Shown: positions 37,370-46,698, counted from the first letter of the stretch. The stretch is 64,000 nt of DNA from Pseudonocardia sp. TRM90224 (GCF_021245725.1 NZ_JAJGSX010000016.1:124001-188000); one strand, 5' to 3'. Translations and numbers: made by a program. The notes: generated by a model from the sequence alone, not told the origin.

Positions 37370-37852
37370 ATGGACATGCGGCCTGACGAGGAGATCCGCG
37401 GCGACCTGAGCTTCCTGTTCGACAAGGGCAGCCAGCGCCTCGCCGCGCGGGTTGCGGCGGCGCTGGCCGAGGTGGGGCTCACCGCGAGGGAGTACTGCGT
37501 GCTGTCGAAGGCCGTTCCCGGCCACCTCACGCAGGGCGAGATCGCCGAGATCGCCTTGCTCGACAAGACGACCATGGTCGTGACCATGGACAAGCTCGAG
37601 AACGCGGGCCTCGCCCGGCGGACGCCCTCGCCGCACGATCGCCGGGCCCGGATCGTCGAGGCGACGAGCGAGGGCGCCGAGCTGGCCGTGAAGGCGCAGG
37701 CGATCACGAAACAGGTTTTCGACGAGGTGCTCTCCGTCCTGCCGGACGCGCTGCGCGAGACCTTCCTCGACGCCATGGTGCGGCTGGTCGGCGTGGGCGG
37801 GCCGCTATCGGACACTGCAGCAGCGCCGACGAAGTCGTCCCGCACGGTCTAG
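37370..37852 (+). CDS. MarR-family transcriptional regulator
   Basis: A 160-aa winged-helix regulator with 'LTQGEIAEIALLDKTTMVVTMDKLENAGL' as HTH and 'SPHDRRARIVEATSEG' as wing, standard for MarR. It is followed on the same strand by an MFS exporter 72 bp away, whose leader contains a perfect GATAGTTC-N6-GAACTATC dyad. The likely role is ligand-relieved repression of the exporter and of itself. ATG 37370 or ATG 37376 could be used. Confidence 0.88.
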   Translation: MDMRPDEEIRGDLSFLFDKGSQRLAARVAAALAEVGLTAREYCVLSKAVPGHLTQGEIAEIALLDKTTMVVTMDKLENAGLARRTPSPHDRRARIVEATSEGAELAVKAQAITKQVFDEVLSVLPDALRETFLDAMVRLVGVGGPLSDTAAAPTKSSRTV

Positions 37853-37862
37853 TAAAACTCGG

Positions 37863-37884
37863 GATAGTTCCGAACAGAACTATC
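37863..37884. promoter_or_regulatory. MarR-type operator upstream of MFS gene
   Basis: A perfect 8-bp inverted repeat, GATAGTTC and GAACTATC, separated by six bases, in the 72-bp gap between marR and the MFS gene. A degenerate third half (GGTAGTTC) follows at 37901-37908. Confidence 0.7.
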
Positions 37885-37924
37885 TGATACGGTCCTTCTT
37901 GGTAGTTCTCACCAGGAGGTTCCG

Positions 37925-39334
37925 ATGGCTGTACCCACCCAGCAGGCCGCCCCGCGGGCCGCGAGGTCGCGCTGGCTCGCGCTCGCCGTGCTCTGCGGCG
38001 GCATGCTCATGATCATTCTCGACGGCACGATCGTCAGCGTCGCGCTTCCGGCGATCCAGGAGAGCCTCGGCTTCACGGCGACCGGGTTGGCCTGGACGGT
38101 GAACGCCTACCTCGTGCCGCTCGGTGGGCTGCTGCTGCTCGCCGGCCGCCTCGGCGACCTGCTCGGCCGCCGCCGGATGCTCGTCACGGGCCTGACGCTC
38201 TTCGTGCTCGCCTCGCTGCTGTGCGGGCTCGCGATCAGCCCCGAGATGCTGATCGGCGCCCGGTTCGTCCAGGGTGTTGCGGCTGCGATGGCCTCGGCCG
38301 TTGTGCTCGGCATGATCGTGGAGCTCTTCCCTGAGCCGGTCGAGCGGGCGAAGGCGATGGGCGTCTACTCGTTCGTCGGCGCTGCCGGCGCCTCGGCCGG
38401 GGTGATCCTCGGCGGGCTGCTCACGGAGACCGTCGGCTGGCGGTGGATCTTCCTGGTCAACGTGCCGATCGGGGTTGTGGCCGTCGTGCTCGCGATGTGG
38501 GTTGTGCAGCGTGATGGCGGGGCGCCCACCGGCGCGCGGCCGGACGTGCTCGGCGGGGTGCTGGTGACGGCCGGGCTCGTGCTCGCGGTCTACACGATCG
38601 TCGACGAGTCGGGGCTCGCGTTCCGGGTCGCCACTGGCGTGCTCGCCGTGCTGTTGCTCGTCGGGTTCGTGATCCGGCAGCGACGCATCGCCGAGCCGCT
38701 CGTGGACCTGTCGATCTTCCGGTCGCGTGGGGTGTCCGTCGGGAACGTCGTCCAGCTGCTCTTCGTCGCCGGGATGATGGGCTTCCAGTTCACCGCCGCG
38801 CTGTTCCTGCAGCAGGCGCTGGGCTTCACGCCGGGACAGGCCGGGCTCGCGCTGCTGCCCGTGCCGGTCGTCATCGCCGTGGTCTCGATCGGCATCGCGG
38901 GCCCGCTGATCGGGCGGTTCAGGCCCGGCCGCGTGCTGATCGTCGGTGAGGCGGTGCTCGTGCTCGGCCTCGGCCTGCTGGCGTTCGGGCCCTCCACCAG
39001 TGGATACGTCGTCGGCGTGCTGCCGTCGATGATCCTGCTCGGCATCGGCGGCGGGCTCACGCTCCCTGCGGTCAGCACCGTGATGATGGCCGACGCGACG
39101 CCGGGCAATGCCGGGCTCGCGTCCGGGCTGGCGAACACCAGCCAGCAGGTCGGCGCGGCGCTCGGCATCGCCGTGCTGGCCGCGATCGCGGCGGCGCACA
39201 CCGCGGGGTTGCGGGCCGGCGGGGTCGCCGAGCTCCCGGCGCTCGCCGGTGGCTTCCAGCTGGCCTTCGCCATCAGCACCGTGCTGGTGCTGGCCTCCGT
39301 CGGGCTGACGGTCGGGCTGCTGCGCCGGCGGTAG
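37925..39334 (+). CDS. MFS transporter, DHA2 type
   Basis: A 469-aa 14-helix exporter with helix-1 motif 'MIILDGTIVSVALPAIQ' and motif A 'AGRLGDLLGRRRMLV'. An optimal ribosome site AGGAGG lies five bases before ATG 37925, in contrast to its two apparently leaderless relatives. It is the presumed target of the preceding MarR regulator. Substrate is unknown; DHA2 exporters commonly move antibiotics, dyes or detergents. Confidence 0.92.
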   Translation: MAVPTQQAAPRAARSRWLALAVLCGGMLMIILDGTIVSVALPAIQESLGFTATGLAWTVNAYLVPLGGLLLLAGRLGDLLGRRRMLVTGLTLFVLASLLCGLAISPEMLIGARFVQGVAAAMASAVVLGMIVELFPEPVERAKAMGVYSFVGAAGASAGVILGGLLTETVGWRWIFLVNVPIGVVAVVLAMWVVQRDGGAPTGARPDVLGGVLVTAGLVLAVYTIVDESGLAFRVATGVLAVLLLVGFVIRQRRIAEPLVDLSIFRSRGVSVGNVVQLLFVAGMMGFQFTAALFLQQALGFTPGQAGLALLPVPVVIAVVSIGIAGPLIGRFRPGRVLIVGEAVLVLGLGLLAFGPSTSGYVVGVLPSMILLGIGGGLTLPAVSTVMMADATPGNAGLASGLANTSQQVGAALGIAVLAAIAAAHTAGLRAGGVAELPALAGGFQLAFAISTVLVLASVGLTVGLLRRR

Positions 39335-39337
39335 CGG

Positions 39338-40102
39338 TCACTCGCCTCGCCAGACGGGAGGGCGCTTCTCCGCGAACGCGGTGGCGCCCTCCTTGGCGTC
39401 GGCCGAGGCGAACACCGGCCCCATGATCGCGTTCTGGCGCGACCACCGCTCGTCGGCGGGCCAGTCGGGGGACTCCGTAATGATCTTCTTGGTCGCCCGG
39501 ATCGCGAGCGGCCCGCTCTCGGTGATCTTGGTGGCCAGCGCGACCGCGGCGGTGAGCGCGTCACCCGGCTCGGTCAGCCGGTTCACCATTCCCCAGCGGT
39601 GGGCGTCCTCCGCGCTGAAGAACTCGCCGGTGAGCGCGTACTCCATCGCGAGCGCCCGCGGGATGCGCTGCGGCAGCCGGAACAGCCCGCCCGCGCCCGC
39701 GACGAGCGAACGTTTGGCCTCGGGCAGTCCGAACTTCGCCTCGCGCGACGCGATGATCATGTCGCAGGCCAGCGCGACCTCGCAGCCACCGGCCAGCGCG
39801 TACCCCTCGACGGCCGCGATGATCGGCTTCTGCGGCGGCGCGATGGTGATCCCCGCGAGCCCGCGGCCGGGGAGGCTGGGGACCTCGCCGACGAGGAAGG
39901 CCTTGAGGTCCATGCCCGCGCTGAACGTCCCACCGGCGCCGGCGAGGATGCCGACGCTGATCTCGTTGTTGCCGTCGAGCTCGTCCAGCGCTTCGGCGAC
40001 TCCGTGGGCCAACGCCCCGTTGATGGCGTTGCGCGCTTGCGGCCGGTTCATGGTGATCACCAGCACGGCGCCGTGGCGCTCGGTCAGGACCTCGTCGGAC
40101 AC
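39338..40102 (-). CDS. Enoyl-CoA hydratase/isomerase family protein
   Basis: Crotonase-fold enzyme of 254 aa. The oxyanion-hole segments are 'GAGGTFSAGMDLKAF' and 'AVEGYALAGGCEVALACD', and 'KFGLPEAKRSLVAGAGG' carries the conserved Glu region. It probably hydrates or isomerises an enoyl-CoA in beta-oxidation. GTG 40102 has GAGGAGG four bases upstream; the longer frame adds 15 residues without support. It is divergent from a thiolase gene, whose product could act two steps later in the same pathway. Confidence 0.9.
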   Translation of the reverse strand: MSDEVLTERHGAVLVITMNRPQARNAINGALAHGVAEALDELDGNNEISVGILAGAGGTFSAGMDLKAFLVGEVPSLPGRGLAGITIAPPQKPIIAAVEGYALAGGCEVALACDMIIASREAKFGLPEAKRSLVAGAGGLFRLPQRIPRALAMEYALTGEFFSAEDAHRWGMVNRLTEPGDALTAAVALATKITESGPLAIRATKKIITESPDWPADERWSRQNAIMGPVFASADAKEGATAFAEKRPPVWRGE

Positions 40103-40206
40103 ATGGCCTCCTCGAAGTGTGACGTGGCTCGCTGCGCTGTCGGCCACGATCCGAGCCTATCCTGAAACAGGCAGCACTGACTGGAACTGCAGCGGAGGAG
40201 TTCGTC

Positions 40207-41355
40207 ATGCGAGATGCCGTGATCGTGGAAGCCGTCCGGACGCCCGTCGGGAAGCGAAATGGCGGGCTGTCGGGAGTGCACCCGGTCAGCCTCTCGGCGC
40301 ACGTGCTGAAGGCGCTCGCGGAGCGCACCGGCGTCGACCCCGCCGTCGTCGACGACGTGATCTGGGGTTGCGTCTCGCAGGTCGGCGAGCAGACCTTCGA
40401 CATCGGGCGCAACGCCGTGCTCGCGGCCGGGTGGCCCGAGACCGTCACCGGCGTGACCATCGACCGCCAGTGCGGCTCCAGCCAGCAGTCGCTGCACTTC
40501 GCGGCGGCCGGGCTGATCGCGGGACAGTACGACGTCGTGGTCGCTGGCGGCGTCGAGTCGATGAGCCGCGTGCCGATGGGGGCGTCGTCGCAGGGCGCCG
40601 ACCCGTTGGGGCCGGAGTTCGCGGCCCGCTACGGCGGCGTGCGGCCCAACCAGGGCGTCGGCGCCGAGATGATCGTCGAGCGGTGGGGCCTCTCGCGCAC
40701 GCAGGTCGACGAGTTCTCCGTCGGCTCGCACGAGAAGGCCGCCGCGGCGCAGGACGAGGGTCGCTTCGACGCCCAGATCGCGCCCGTCACGACCCCCGAC
40801 GGCACCGTCGTCAGCAAGGACGAAGGCGTCCGCCGCGGCACCAGCGTGGAGACGCTCGCCGGGCTGAAGACCGTCTTCAAGCCGGAGGGCGGGGCGATCA
40901 CCGCCGGCAACTCGTCGCAGATCTCGGACGGCTCGGCCGCGCTGCTGATGATGACGTCGGAGAAGGCACGTGAGCTGGGGCTCACGCCGATCGCCCGCGT
41001 GCACACCGCCGTGCTGGCCGGGGCCGACCCGGTGATCATGCTGACCGCGCCCATCCCGGCGACGCAGAAGGCGCTGGCCAAGAGCGGCCTCGGGATCGAC
41101 GAGATCGGGGCCTTCGAGGTCAACGAGGCCTTCGCGCCGGTGCCGCTGGCGTGGCTGGCCGAGCTCGGGGCCGACGCGAAGGCGCTCAACCCCAACGGCG
41201 GTGCGATCGCGCTCGGCCACCCGCTCGGCGGCTCCGGGGCGCGGCTCGCGACCACGCTGGTGCACCACATGCGCGACAACGGCATCCGGTACGGCCTGCA
41301 GACGATGTGCGAAGGCGGCGGCCAGGCGAACGCCACCATCCTCGAACTGCTGTAA
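40207..41355 (+). CDS. Thiolase (acetyl-CoA acetyltransferase family)
   Basis: A 382-aa thiolase with the acyl-accepting Cys in 'DRQCGSSQQ' (~residue 90), the 'NEAFAPVPLAW' motif, 'GGAIALGHPLGGSGAR' with the active-site His, and the C-terminal Cys in 'CEGGGQANA'. It should cleave 3-ketoacyl-CoA to acyl-CoA plus acetyl-CoA, or run in reverse. GGAGGAG precedes ATG 40207. It is followed seven bases later by a CaiB/BaiF transferase gene, forming a two-gene operon. A close paralogue lies at 50361-51524. Confidence 0.93.
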   Translation: MRDAVIVEAVRTPVGKRNGGLSGVHPVSLSAHVLKALAERTGVDPAVVDDVIWGCVSQVGEQTFDIGRNAVLAAGWPETVTGVTIDRQCGSSQQSLHFAAAGLIAGQYDVVVAGGVESMSRVPMGASSQGADPLGPEFAARYGGVRPNQGVGAEMIVERWGLSRTQVDEFSVGSHEKAAAAQDEGRFDAQIAPVTTPDGTVVSKDEGVRRGTSVETLAGLKTVFKPEGGAITAGNSSQISDGSAALLMMTSEKARELGLTPIARVHTAVLAGADPVIMLTAPIPATQKALAKSGLGIDEIGAFEVNEAFAPVPLAWLAELGADAKALNPNGGAIALGHPLGGSGARLATTLVHHMRDNGIRYGLQTMCEGGGQANATILELL

Positions 41356-41362
41356 TCGGGGC

Positions 41363-42514
41363 ATGCTCGACACCACGCCGGCCACCGGACCGCTGGCCGG
41401 GGTGGTCGTCGCCGACTTCTCCCGCATCCTCGCCGGCCCGTACGCGACCATGCTGCTCGCCGACCTAGGCGCCACCGTGATCAAGGTCGAGGGGCCGGGG
41501 ACCGGCGACGACACCCGCACCTGGACGCCGCCACGCGCTGATGACGGCACGGCCACGTACTACCTGTCGATCAATCGGAACAAGCACTCGATCGTGCTCG
41601 ACCTGCGTGATCCCGGCGACCTCGACGTCGCGCGCACGCTCGCGGCGCAGGCCGACGTCATGATCGAGAACTTCAAGCCGGGCGGGCTGGTGCGTTTCGG
41701 GCTCGACCACCCATCGGTCGCGGAGACGAATCCCGGCGTCGTCTACTGCTCCATCAGCGGGTTCGGGCCGGCCGAGGGGGCGGCGCTGCCGGGGTACGAC
41801 CTGCTCGTGCAGGCGACGTCCGGGCTGATGAGCCTGACCGGGGAGGCCGACGGGCCTCCGTTGCGGGCCGGGGTCGCCGTCTTCGACGTGATCACGGGCC
41901 TGCACGCCGCGGTCGCGATCCTCGCGGCGCTGCGGCACCGCGAGATCACCGGCGAGGGTCAGCACGTCGAGACGAACCTACTCTCGGCGGCCCTGTCCGG
42001 GCTGGTCAACCAGACGTCGGCGTACCTGGCGGGCGGCGTCGTGCCGGGGCGGATGGGCAACGCGCACCTGAGCCTGTTCCCGTACGAGCCGCTGCCGACC
42101 GGCGACGGAGACCTGATCGTCATCGCGGCCAACGACGGGCAGTTCCGCAAACTCGCGACCGCCATCGGCGCGCCCGAGCTGCTCGACGACCCGCGCTTCG
42201 GATCGATGGCCGACCGCAACGCCAACCGCGACCAGCTGCGCCCGCTGCTTCTGGAACGGCTCGCGACGCGCTCGGCGCAGGAGTGGTTCGACGTGCTCAG
42301 CGCGGCCGGGGTGCCGTGCGGCCCGATCAACACCATCGACAAGGGCATCGAACTGGCCGGCAAGCTCGGCCTCGACCCCGTTGTCGAGCCCGACGGCGTA
42401 CCCAGCATCCGCAACCCCGTCAGCTACTCCGCCACCCCACCCTCCTATCGCCGCAAACCACCGGCCCTGGGCGCCGACGGCGACGCCGTCCGCGCCTGGC
42501 TCCAGGACCAATGA
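41363..42514 (+). CDS. CaiB/BaiF (family III) CoA-transferase
   Basis: A 383-aa family III CoA-transferase, which moves CoA between acids through an aspartyl-anhydride intermediate. It shows 'LAGPYATMLLADLGATVIKVE' at the N-terminus, 'SINRNKHSIVLDL', and the catalytic Asp in 'GYDLLVQATSG'. It may activate the acid that the adjacent thiolase and hydratase later degrade. Its TGA stop overlaps the first unit of the downstream 22-bp tandem array. Confidence 0.93.
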   Translation: MLDTTPATGPLAGVVVADFSRILAGPYATMLLADLGATVIKVEGPGTGDDTRTWTPPRADDGTATYYLSINRNKHSIVLDLRDPGDLDVARTLAAQADVMIENFKPGGLVRFGLDHPSVAETNPGVVYCSISGFGPAEGAALPGYDLLVQATSGLMSLTGEADGPPLRAGVAVFDVITGLHAAVAILAALRHREITGEGQHVETNLLSAALSGLVNQTSAYLAGGVVPGRMGNAHLSLFPYEPLPTGDGDLIVIAANDGQFRKLATAIGAPELLDDPRFGSMADRNANRDQLRPLLLERLATRSAQEWFDVLSAAGVPCGPINTIDKGIELAGKLGLDPVVEPDGVPSIRNPVSYSATPPSYRRKPPALGADGDAVRAWLQDQ

Positions 42515-42895
42515 GTCGCGCGTTCGGGAGCGGTGAGTCGCCGCTCTTGGCACGGTGAGTCGCCACCTCCGGCACGGTGAGTTGTCACTTTTGGCACGGT
42601 GAGTTGTCACTTCTGGCACGGTGAGTCGCCACCTCTGGCACGGTGAGTCGCCACCTCTGGCACGGCGGATCGCACGTCCTGGCGCGGTGGCGCACCGTGC
42701 TGCAAGTGTCGACTCACCGTGCTGGAGGTGTCGACTGACCGCTGGGGCGTGGGACTCGCGCGCGGAAATGTGGCATTCGCGCGCGGAAACGTGGGACTCG
42801 CCCGCTGGGACGTGGGACTCGCGCGGTGGGACGTGAGACTCGCCCGCTGGGACGTGGGACTCGCGTGTTGAAACGGGGGACTCGCCGTGCTTGGG
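42513..42895. repeat. Minisatellite: 22-bp array, inverted units, then 21-bp array
   Basis: Eight direct 22-bp units (GAGTCGCCACCTCTGGCACG+GT type) run from 42513 to ~42688, starting within the stop codon of the CoA-transferase gene. They are followed by two units of the same family in inverted orientation (~42693-42736, CACCGTGCTGGAGGTGTCGA+CT type). Seven 21-bp units (GTGGGACTCGCGCGCGGAAA+C type) then run from 42749 to 42895. Units differ by several substitutions. There are no unique spacers, so it is not CRISPR. The 455-bp gap 42515-42969 holds nothing else. Confidence 0.92.
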
Positions 42896-42969
42896 GTGTC
42901 GACTCGGCTGGACGTGCCGGAGCCGCGACGGCCTGATCTCCGTCGCGGCTCTGGCAGGCAGGGCGTCAG

Positions 42970-44373
42970 TCAGTTCCCGAAGGGGCTGCTGCCGCCGAAC
43001 GGTGTGGACGACGGGGTCTGCCCGCCGGTGGTGGTGGCCGCGCGGTCGGGCTGGCTGCCGAGCGTGACCTGGACGGTGCGGGTGGTGCTGCCGCTGCCGA
43101 CGGTGAGGCTGATCTGCTGGCCGGGGGCGTAGGAGCCGATGCGGGCGATGAGGTCGGCGAAATCCTCGATCGTCGCGTCGCCGACCTTCGTGATGACGTC
43201 GCCTGCCACCAGTCCGGCCTGCGCCGCGGGCGAGCCCTCCTGCACGGTCGCGAGCTGCGCGCCCGCGCCGCCCGTCCCGGTCGACGTCGACCGCCCGGTC
43301 ACGCCCAGCACGGGCTTGGTGGCCGTGCCCGTGTCCATGATCTCCTGCGCGATCCGGCGCGCCTGGTCGATCGGGATCGAGAAGCCGAGGCCGGTGCTGC
43401 CCTGCGAAGCGATGGCGGAGTTGATGCCGACCACCTGCCCGTCGAGGTTCACCAGCGGGCCACCGGAGTTGCCGGGGTTGATCGGCGTGTCCGTCTGCAG
43501 CCCGTTGTAGACGACGGCCTGGCCGTCCTCGCCCTGCACCTGGACGGTCCGGTTGAACGCGCTCACGATGCCGGTGGTGACGGTGCCGGTGAGGCCCTGC
43601 GGCGAGCCGATCGCGACGACCGGCTGCCCGACCTGCAGACCCGCGCTCTGGCCGAGCGCCGCGGGGGTGAGCCCGGACGCCCCCTCGATCTTGATGACGG
43701 CCAGGTCGTAGCTCGGCGAGGTGCCGACGACCCGTGCGCTGTGCGTGCTGCCGTCCGCGAGCGTGACGGTGATGTCGCCCGTCGAGCCGGCGACGACGTG
43801 GTTGTTGGTGAGCACGTTGCCGTCGGCGGTGAGGACGACGCCGCTGCCCTCCGCCGCGCCGCCGTTCAGCGCGACCCTGATGTCGACGGTGCTCGGCGTG
43901 GCCTTCGCCGCGGCGGCGGCCACCGACCCCGGCACGAGGCTCGCGGAGCTCGACGACCCGGGAGCCGCCGTGAGCTGCGGGTTACCGCTGCCGTTGCCGA
44001 GCAGCGCGTACGCGCCGCCGAACCCGGCGCCACCGCCGATGACGCCGGCGATGAGGGCAGCCGCCACGATCCCTTTCATCGTGCGCGGCGCCCGCGGCTG
44101 CTGCGGTGGTGCGTATGTCCGGTCGGGGGGCCAACCACCGTTCGGCGGGCCGCCTGCCGACCAGGCCGGGCCGGCGGCGGGGGGAGCCGCCGGCCCGGGG
44201 TTCTGGTACCCGCCAGGATAGGGCGCGAACGGCGTTCGGCTAGGGGTTGCCTCCGGCGCGTCGGGTGCAGGTGCCCCCGCGAAGGCCGGAATGCGGTGCT
44301 GCTCGTGCTGCTGATCGGTGCCGACGGTCGAGGCGCTTGCGTCCCGGCCCAGCTCCCTCTGCTCGTCGCTCAT
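42970..44373 (-). CDS. HtrA/DegP-type membrane-anchored serine protease with PDZ domain
   Basis: A 467-aa PepD/HtrA-like quality-control protease. A ~98-residue Pro/Gly-rich cytoplasmic tail precedes one membrane helix (residues ~101-124). The extracytoplasmic trypsin domain has the triad His192 (NNHVV), Asp223 (SYDLAVIKI) and Ser303 (GNSGGPL). A PDZ domain spans ~365-450, followed by a low-complexity Thr/Ser/Gly tail. It should degrade or refold misfolded envelope proteins. It is transcribed alone toward the minisatellite, with the GH3 gene 64 bp upstream on the same strand. Confidence 0.94.
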   Translation of the reverse strand: MSDEQRELGRDASASTVGTDQQHEQHRIPAFAGAPAPDAPEATPSRTPFAPYPGGYQNPGPAAPPAAGPAWSAGGPPNGGWPPDRTYAPPQQPRAPRTMKGIVAAALIAGVIGGGAGFGGAYALLGNGSGNPQLTAAPGSSSSASLVPGSVAAAAAKATPSTVDIRVALNGGAAEGSGVVLTADGNVLTNNHVVAGSTGDITVTLADGSTHSARVVGTSPSYDLAVIKIEGASGLTPAALGQSAGLQVGQPVVAIGSPQGLTGTVTTGIVSAFNRTVQVQGEDGQAVVYNGLQTDTPINPGNSGGPLVNLDGQVVGINSAIASQGSTGLGFSIPIDQARRIAQEIMDTGTATKPVLGVTGRSTSTGTGGAGAQLATVQEGSPAAQAGLVAGDVITKVGDATIEDFADLIARIGSYAPGQQISLTVGSGSTTRTVQVTLGSQPDRAATTTGGQTPSSTPFGGSSPFGN

Positions 44374-44437
44374 GACTCCAAGTTGCGCCCGGAGTCTGGG
44401 AACCAGCTGAGTGCTGGCTGGGAATGCGGTCTGGAAA

Positions 44438-45886
44438 CTACGGGCGGGTCAGGACCTCCGCGGCCGCTTGCGCATGCACCATCCCGTCGCCCCACACCGT
44501 CACGGACGGCGCGGACGGCACCCACCTGGCGTCCGGCAGCCCGACGTGGACGAGCACGGCGTCCGGCCGTGAGGCCCGCACGGCGTCGACGACCGGCCGC
44601 GGCCCGTCGACCACGCCGACCACCGGCCGCCCCGCGGCGACGGCGAGCGCCGCGTCGACATCGGCGAGCTCGGCGACAGCCGTCGAGGTCACGCCCGTGT
44701 CGAGCCGCGCGAGCGCCGTCACGAGCCGGGTATCGTGCTTCCCCGCCGCGATACCCGGCCCGGACGTCAGGTCGAGGACGTGGGCTCCGCGCCCGATCCG
44801 CACGTCCCCGAGAACATCGAGCACCCGCCGCGCCGCGTCGAGCCCCGCGCCAGCAGGTGGCGCAACACCGGCCGACCGGGTCGCCACCCACGCCGCCATC
44901 TCCGCGACCCGACGCCCGGCGTCCGCGACCCGGTCGCGTGAGAGCGTGCCGTCGGCGAGCGCGGCCACGACGGCGTCGCGCACCTCGTGATAGCCCTGCT
45001 CGTCGTCGTACGGGTGCGGGAACGACGGGTTGCCCGTGCAGAGCAGGTCGACGCCGGCGGCGAGCGCGGCGACCCCGCCCGGCCCGCGGCCGACCCCGTG
45101 CGCGATGGCGTGCATGTCGAGCGCGTCGCTGATCACGACGCCGTCGAAGCCGAGCTCCGAGCGGAGGATGCCCAGCAGCGCCGGGCTCATCGTTGCGGGC
45201 GCGCCGGCGTCGATCGCGGGGAAGCGGACGTGTGCGGTGAGCACGCTGCGCACCCCGGCCTCGACGGCAGCGGCGAACGGCGCGATGTCGCGTTCCCGCA
45301 GCGTCGTGGCGTCGGCGTCGACCGTGGGCAGTGCGCGGTGCGAGTCGACGGTGGTCGAGCCGTGCCCCGGGAAGTGCTTGGCGCTCGCCGCCACCCCGGC
45401 GCCCTGCAGCCCCCGCACGAACGCCGCGGTGTGCCAGCCGACCAGCTCCGGCGTGGCGCCGAACGAGCGGATGCCGATCACGGGGTTGTCCGGCTCGGCG
45501 TTGACGTCGGCGACCGGGGCGAGCGCGAGGTCGATCCCCGCGGCCCGGCACATGTGCCCGATGCCGGCGGCCACGGCCTCCGTCGCGGCGACGTCGTCGA
45601 GCCTGCCCAGCGCGGCGGCGCTCGGCCACGACGAGCCGCTCGCCTGTTCGAGGCGGGTGACGGTGCCGCCCTCCTCGTCGGATGCGACGACGAACCCGTC
45701 GCGCAGCCCGTGCAGCGTGCGCGTGAGCTCGCCGAACTCGGCGTCGACGTTCGGCGCGAACACGCAGACGCCGGCGAGCCCGCGGTCGATCGCCCGGGCC
45801 AGCCAGCCGGGCACCGTCGTGCCGGTGAAGCCCGGCAGCAGCACCCCCTCGGCCAGCCGCACGAGCGCGGGATCGGTCGAGGTCAT
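44438..45886 (-). CDS. Glycoside hydrolase family 3 beta-N-acetylhexosaminidase
   Basis: A 482-aa GH3 protein without an obvious signal peptide. The NagZ motif KHFPGHG is followed by 'TTVDSHRALP' (Asp-His acid pair), and the nucleophile Asp is in 'VVISDALDMHAI'. A C-terminal ~130-residue alpha/beta domain follows, as in larger NagZ proteins. Its ATG overlaps the stop of the upstream permease (ATGA). Position after a sugar ABC importer suggests it hydrolyses the imported chito-oligosaccharide to N-acetylglucosamine in the cytoplasm, like dasD. Confidence 0.9.
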   Translation of the reverse strand: MTSTDPALVRLAEGVLLPGFTGTTVPGWLARAIDRGLAGVCVFAPNVDAEFGELTRTLHGLRDGFVVASDEEGGTVTRLEQASGSSWPSAAALGRLDDVAATEAVAAGIGHMCRAAGIDLALAPVADVNAEPDNPVIGIRSFGATPELVGWHTAAFVRGLQGAGVAASAKHFPGHGSTTVDSHRALPTVDADATTLRERDIAPFAAAVEAGVRSVLTAHVRFPAIDAGAPATMSPALLGILRSELGFDGVVISDALDMHAIAHGVGRGPGGVAALAAGVDLLCTGNPSFPHPYDDEQGYHEVRDAVVAALADGTLSRDRVADAGRRVAEMAAWVATRSAGVAPPAGAGLDAARRVLDVLGDVRIGRGAHVLDLTSGPGIAAGKHDTRLVTALARLDTGVTSTAVAELADVDAALAVAAGRPVVGVVDGPRPVVDAVRASRPDAVLVHVGLPDARWVPSAPSVTVWGDGMVHAQAAAEVLTRP

Positions 45887-46698
45887 CCCTTGACCGCCCC
45901 CGCGACCAGCCCTGACGTGAGCCGCCGCTGCGCGATCACAAAGAAGATCATCACCGGCACCGTGATGATGGTCGATGCCGCCATCACCGCGCCCCAGTCG
46001 GTCGCGTGCTGTCCGAAGAAGCCGCGCAGGCCGACCGCCGCGGTGTAGTTGGTCTCCTGCGACATGAACGTCAGGGCGAAGATGAACTCGTTCCAAGCCG
46101 TGATGAACGAGAACACGCTGGTCGCCACGAGCCCGGGCGCAACGAGCGGCAGCAGCACCGAGCGGAACATCCGCCCCCACGACGCGCCGTCGAGGTACGC
46201 GGCCTCCTCCAGCTCGACGGGCACGGCGGCGACGAACCCGCGCATCGTCCAGATCGCGAACGGCAGCGAGAACGCCAGGTAGACCACGACCAGCCCGATC
46301 AGCGTGTTCAGCAGCTGCAGGCTCTTCGCCTGGATGAACAGCGGGATGACCAGCGCCTCGATCGGCACCATCTGGATGATCAGGATCATCACGAGCACCG
46401 ACGTGCGGAACCGGAACCGGAACCTGGCCACCGCGACGGCAGCGAGCAGCGCCAGCAGCGCACCGGCGAGCACGGTCCCCATCGCGACGATGAGCGAGTT
46501 GAGCAGGTACCGGCCGAAGCCGCCCTCGCCGAACACGAACGCGAAGTTGGCGAGCGTCCACTCCTCCGGCAGGAACGTGCGCGACCCCGCGTTCGCCCGC
46601 CCGTTCAGCGCGGTGGAGATCATCAACCACACCGGGAACAGCGTGAACAGCAGCACGGCCGCAACGCCGACGCCCTTGCCGAAACTGCCGGCCCTCAC
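45883..46698 (-). CDS. Sugar ABC transporter permease, MalG/DasC-like
   Basis: Inner-membrane permease of 271 aa with six hydrophobic segments and the coupling loop 'EEAAYLDGASWGRMFRSVLLPL' (EAA motif) near residue 190. A Pro-Val-rich 'IQMVPIEALVIPLF' helix is typical of MalG-type permeases. GTG 46698 overlaps the stop of the MalF-like gene and is preceded by GGAGGA. Part of the importer encoded at 45883-48985. Confidence 0.92.
   Translation of the reverse strand: MRAGSFGKGVGVAAVLLFTLFPVWLMISTALNGRANAGSRTFLPEEWTLANFAFVFGEGGFGRYLLNSLIVAMGTVLAGALLALLAAVAVARFRFRFRTSVLVMILIIQMVPIEALVIPLFIQAKSLQLLNTLIGLVVVYLAFSLPFAIWTMRGFVAAVPVELEEAAYLDGASWGRMFRSVLLPLVAPGLVATSVFSFITAWNEFIFALTFMSQETNYTAAVGLRGFFGQHATDWGAVMAASTIITVPVMIFFVIAQRRLTSGLVAGAVKG

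Noticed and set aside
42621-42836. 71-codon frame across the tandem array
   Set aside because: Its repetitive Ser/Trp/Arg/Ala composition follows from the DNA repeat; no ribosome site and no conserved motif.
42513-42895. Possible CRISPR array
   Set aside because: Units of 21-22 bp are contiguous and degenerate with no unique spacers, orientation flips midway and no cas genes are present.
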